Of a stretch of 64,000 nucleotides of DNA, positions 61,464 through 64,000 are shown piece by piece. The stretch is from Stutzerimonas stutzeri. GTDB taxonomy: Bacteria; Pseudomonadota; Gammaproteobacteria; Pseudomonadales; Pseudomonadaceae. The DNA lies in NCBI RefSeq assembly GCF_024451105.1, contig NZ_JANGEY010000006.1, forward strand, positions 1 through 64,000, written 5' to 3'. Each line of letters begins with the position of its first letter. Within the stretch, counting starts at the first letter, position 1. The position numbers and the translations under genes are program-made. The notes under the pieces were generated by a model. The model saw nothing but the letters and a program-made list of their open reading frames with translations, was not told the origin of the DNA and did no database searches.

Positions 61464-62612
61464 ATGAGTCTGAACATCTTCTGGTTTCTCCCCACCCACG
61501 GCGACGGCCACTACCTGGGCACCGCCGCAGGCGCCCGCGCCGTCGACCACGGCTACCTGACCCAGGTGGCGCAGGCCGCCGACCGCTTAGGCTTTGGCGG
61601 CGTGCTGATCCCCACCGGACGCTCCTGCGAGGACTCCTGGCTGGTCGCCGCCTCGCTGATCCCGGCCACCCAGCGCCTGAAGTTCCTGGTTGCCCTGCGC
61701 CCGGGGATCATCTCGCCGACCGTCGCCGCCCGCCAGGCGGCGACCCTCGACCGCCTGTCCAATGGCCGCGCGCTGTTCAACCTGGTCACCGGCGGCGATC
61801 CGGACGAGCTGGCCGGCGACGGCCTGCACCTCACCCACGCCGAACGCTACGAGGCCGCCGACGAATTCACCCGCGTGTGGAAGCGCGTGCTGAGCGGCGA
61901 GACCGTCGATCTCGACGGCAAGCACATCCAGGTCAAGGGCGCCAAGCTGCTCTACCCGCCGATCCAGCAGCCCCATCCGCCGCTGTACTTCGGTGGCTCC
62001 TCGGCGGCCGCCCACGAGCTGGCCGCCGAGCAGGTCGACCTGTACCTGACCTGGGGCGAGCCGCCGCAGGCGGTGGCCGAGAAGATCGCCGACGTGCGCG
62101 CCCGCGCTGCCAAACATGGCCGCACGGTGAAGTTCGGCATCCGCCTGCACGTGATCGTCCGCGAGACCAACGAGGAGGCCTGGGCCGCCGCCGAACGGCT
62201 GATCAGCCACCTGGACGACGACACCATCGCCAGGGCGCAGGCCTCGCTGGCGCGCTTCGATTCGGTCGGCCAGCAGCGCATGGCCGCCCTGCATGGCGGC
62301 AGCAAGGACAACCTGGAGGTGTCACCGAACCTGTGGGCCGGGGTCGGCCTGGTGCGCGGCGGTGCCGGTACCGCGCTGGTCGGCGACGGCCCGACCGTGG
62401 CGGCGCGGGTCAAGGAGTACGCCGATCTCGGCATCGATACCTTCGTGTTCTCCGGCTACCCGCACCTGGAAGAGTCCTACCGGGTCGCCGAGCTGCTGTT
62501 CCCGCACCTGGACATCGCCCAGCCGCAACGCCCCGAGAGCCACGGCTACGTCAGCCCGTTCGGCGAGATGATCTCCAGCGACATCCTGCCCAAGGCGGCC
62601 GCGCAGAGCTGA
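61464..62612 (+). CDS. ssuD: FMNH2-dependent alkanesulfonate monooxygenase SsuD
   Basis: A 382-residue flavin monooxygenase of the luciferase-like superfamily. [29 protein letters not shown] (with the conserved Cys near residue 54) and [21 protein letters not shown] are SsuD blocks. It releases sulfite from alkanesulfonates with reduced FMN. AGGA sits upstream of ATG 61464; a start 48 bp earlier is unlikely. It needs a flavin reductase (SsuE), which is not encoded here. Confidence 0.95.
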   Translation: MSLNIFWFLPTHGDGHYLGTAAGARAVDHGYLTQVAQAADRLGFGGVLIPTGRSCEDSWLVAASLIPATQRLKFLVALRPGIISPTVAARQAATLDRLSNGRALFNLVTGGDPDELAGDGLHLTHAERYEAADEFTRVWKRVLSGETVDLDGKHIQVKGAKLLYPPIQQPHPPLYFGGSSAAAHELAAEQVDLYLTWGEPPQAVAEKIADVRARAAKHGRTVKFGIRLHVIVRETNEEAWAAAERLISHLDDDTIARAQASLARFDSVGQQRMAALHGGSKDNLEVSPNLWAGVGLVRGGAGTALVGDGPTVAARVKEYADLGIDTFVFSGYPHLEESYRVAELLFPHLDIAQPQRPESHGYVSPFGEMISSDILPKAAAQS

Positions 62613-62643
62613 GGCCGCGAACCCCGCTCGCCCTGGGCGCGCC

Positions 62644-62702
62644 GTAGGGGCGAATTCATTCGCCTGCCACAACGCGCCCAGGGCGAATGAATTCGCCCCT
62701 AC
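62644..62702. repeat. MITE-like inverted repeat, copy 2
   Basis: Arms GTAGGGGCGAATTCATTCGCC-type (62644-62664) and the reverse complement (62682-62702) around a 17-base loop. Same arms as copy 1 at 13688-13746. It lies between ssuD and ssuC, and splits the operon by a 103-bp gap. Confidence 0.85.
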
Positions 62703-62715
62703 ACGAGTTGCCATC

Positions 62716-63507
62716 ATGAGTACGCGCACTACCGAAAAACTCCTCCTGCGCCTGGCGCCCTGGGCCCTGCCGGTCCTGCTGCTCGGCGTCTGGCAGCTGG
62801 CCGCGGGCAGCGGCTGGCTGTCCACCCGCATCCTGCCGGCGCCCAGCGCCGTGGCCGCAGCCGGCTGGGCGCTGCTGAGCAGCGGCGAGATCTGGCAGCA
62901 CCTGGCGATCAGCGGCTGGCGCGCCGGCATCGGCTTCGCCATCGGCGGCGGCCTGGGCCTCGCGCTCGGCTTCGTCACCGGCCTGTCGACCTGGGGCGAA
63001 CGCCTGCTCGACAGCTCGGTGCAGATGATCCGCAACGTGCCGCACCTGGCGCTGATCCCGCTGGTGATCCTGTGGTTCGGCATCGACGAGAGCGCGAAGG
63101 TCTTCCTGGTCGCCCTCGGCACCCTGTTCCCCATCTACCTGAACACCTACCACGGCATCCGCAGCGTCGACGCCGGCCTGGTGGAGATGGCGCGCAGCTA
63201 TGGCCTGTCCGGGTTCGCCCTGTTCCGCCAGGTGATCCTGCCCGGCGCGCTGCCATCGATCCTGGTCGGCGTGCGCTTCGCCCTCGGCTTCATGTGGCTG
63301 ACCCTGATCGTCGCGGAAACCATCTCGGCCAACGCCGGCATCGGCTACCTGGCGATGAACGCCCGCGAGTTCCTGCAGACCGACGTGGTGGTGCTGGCGA
63401 TCCTGCTCTACGCGGTGCTCGGCAAGCTGGCCGACCTCGCCGCCCGCGGCCTCGAACGCGCCTGGCTGCGCTGGCATCCGGCCTACCAGCAAGGAGGTGC
63501 CAAATGA
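62716..63507 (+). CDS. ssuC: Alkanesulfonate ABC permease SsuC
   Basis: A 263-residue permease of the SsuC/TauC/NrtB type with about six helices. The coupling motif [25 protein letters not shown] and [17 protein letters not shown] are conserved. It imports alkanesulfonates with SsuA and SsuB. Start ATG 62716 lies 13 bp after the inverted repeat. Its stop overlaps the ssuB start (ATGA). Confidence 0.94.
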   Translation: MSTRTTEKLLLRLAPWALPVLLLGVWQLAAGSGWLSTRILPAPSAVAAAGWALLSSGEIWQHLAISGWRAGIGFAIGGGLGLALGFVTGLSTWGERLLDSSVQMIRNVPHLALIPLVILWFGIDESAKVFLVALGTLFPIYLNTYHGIRSVDAGLVEMARSYGLSGFALFRQVILPGALPSILVGVRFALGFMWLTLIVAETISANAGIGYLAMNAREFLQTDVVVLAILLYAVLGKLADLAARGLERAWLRWHPAYQQGGAK

Positions 63508-64000
63508 GCGCCCAGGACCTGAAGCGCGGCATCCCGCTGCACCTGCACGGCGTGGCCAAGGCCTTCGGTGCGCGCACGGTGCTGCACGGCATCGACCTGC
63601 ACATCCCCGCCGGCCAGTTCGTCGCCGTGGTCGGCCGCAGCGGCTGCGGCAAGAGCACCCTGCTGCGCCTGCTGGCCGGCCTGGACCATGCCACTTCCGG
63701 CGAACTGCACGCCGGCAACGCGCCGCTGGCCGAGGCCCGCGAGGACATCCGCCTGATGTTCCAGGATTCGCGCCTGCTGCCGTGGAAACGGGTGATCGAC
63801 AACGTCGGCCTCGGCCTGTCCGGCGACTGGCAGAGCCAGGCACTGCAAGCGCTGGAAGCGGTCGGCCTTGGCGAGCGCGCCCACGACTGGCCGGCGGCGC
63901 TGTCCGGCGGGCAGAAGCAGCGCGTGGCGCTGGCCCGCGCGCTGATCCACCGCCCGCGCCTGCTGCTGCTCGACGAGCCGCTCGGCGCGCTGGACGCACT
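63504..64000 (+). CDS. ssuB: Alkanesulfonate ABC ATPase SsuB (partial, runs off window)
   Basis: The first 165 residues of the ATPase, cut by the window end. Walker [10 protein letters not shown], the Q-loop [12 protein letters not shown], signature LSGGQKQR and Walker [12 protein letters not shown] are present. GGAGG precedes the ATG. Translationally coupled to ssuC by a 4-bp overlap. Confidence 0.93.
   Translation, partial: MSAQDLKRGIPLHLHGVAKAFGARTVLHGIDLHIPAGQFVAVVGRSGCGKSTLLRLLAGLDHATSGELHAGNAPLAEAREDIRLMFQDSRLLPWKRVIDNVGLGLSGDWQSQALQALEAVGLGERAHDWPAALSGGQKQRVALARALIHRPRLLLLDEPLGALDA

Overview
The window is GC-rich chromosomal DNA of a gamma-proteobacterium, almost certainly Pseudomonas sensu lato. 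The housekeeping block at about 19.3-48.7 kb follows the P. aeruginosa order that I know as PA2796-PA2852 (tal, rssC/rssB, mlaA, queF, YadG/YadH-type ABC, PA2817 family, tRNA-Gly/Glu, gst, sagS, msrB, alaA, htpX, tpm, RNA helicase, class II DAHP synthase, efp-earP, tRNA-Ser). EF-P carries Arg32 and is paired with EarP, as in Pseudomonas. Sequence identity to any strain could not be tested here.

Region 1 (1-18.1 kb) is accessory and catabolic. A decayed AraC-type regulator tail and an amidase precede two divergent operons that meet near 11.7-11.85 kb. The minus-strand group encodes an aldehyde dehydrogenase, an HsaA-type flavin-dependent monooxygenase, a KstD-type flavoprotein, a second flavoprotein resembling delta-4-(5-alpha) ketosteroid dehydrogenase, an SDR, a KshB-like reductase and a FadD3-like acyl-CoA ligase. 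The plus-strand group encodes an HsaB-type flavin reductase with a MarR-like tail, an SDR, the three-enzyme lower meta-cleavage pathway (hydratase, acylating aldehyde dehydrogenase, aldolase) and a spinster-type MFS transporter. Together this looks like a steroid-type ring A/B pathway, but the KshA oxygenase, the ring-cleaving dioxygenase (HsaC/TesB) and the hydrolase (HsaD/TesD) are not in the window.

Region 2 (18.1-48.7 kb) is the conserved core: central metabolism, tRNA modification, outer-membrane lipid asymmetry, a biofilm-switch hybrid kinase, methionine sulfoxide repair, cold-shock-type helicase, translation factor EF-P and two stable-RNA loci with recognisable promoters. Additions relative to the P. 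aeruginosa order I remember include a two-gene RND pump next to queF, a 56-residue membrane protein and a TauE/LysR divergent pair.

Region 3 (49-64 kb) is a sulfur-starvation region: oscA-sbp-cysT-cysW-cysA, a small alpha/beta hydrolase, a stripped-down sigma-54-activator-like ATPase, an OprD-family porin, lsfA and the ssuA-D-C-B alkanesulfonate genes (the last cut by the window end; no ssuE). A chrBA chromate-efflux pair sits between the porin and a gutted second copy of sbp. AT-rich islands with shared TATTC-type inverted repeats precede oscA, the porin, the sbp remnant and lsfA and are the best candidates for CysB-controlled promoters. A MITE-like inverted repeat occurs once in Region 1 and once in the ssu operon.
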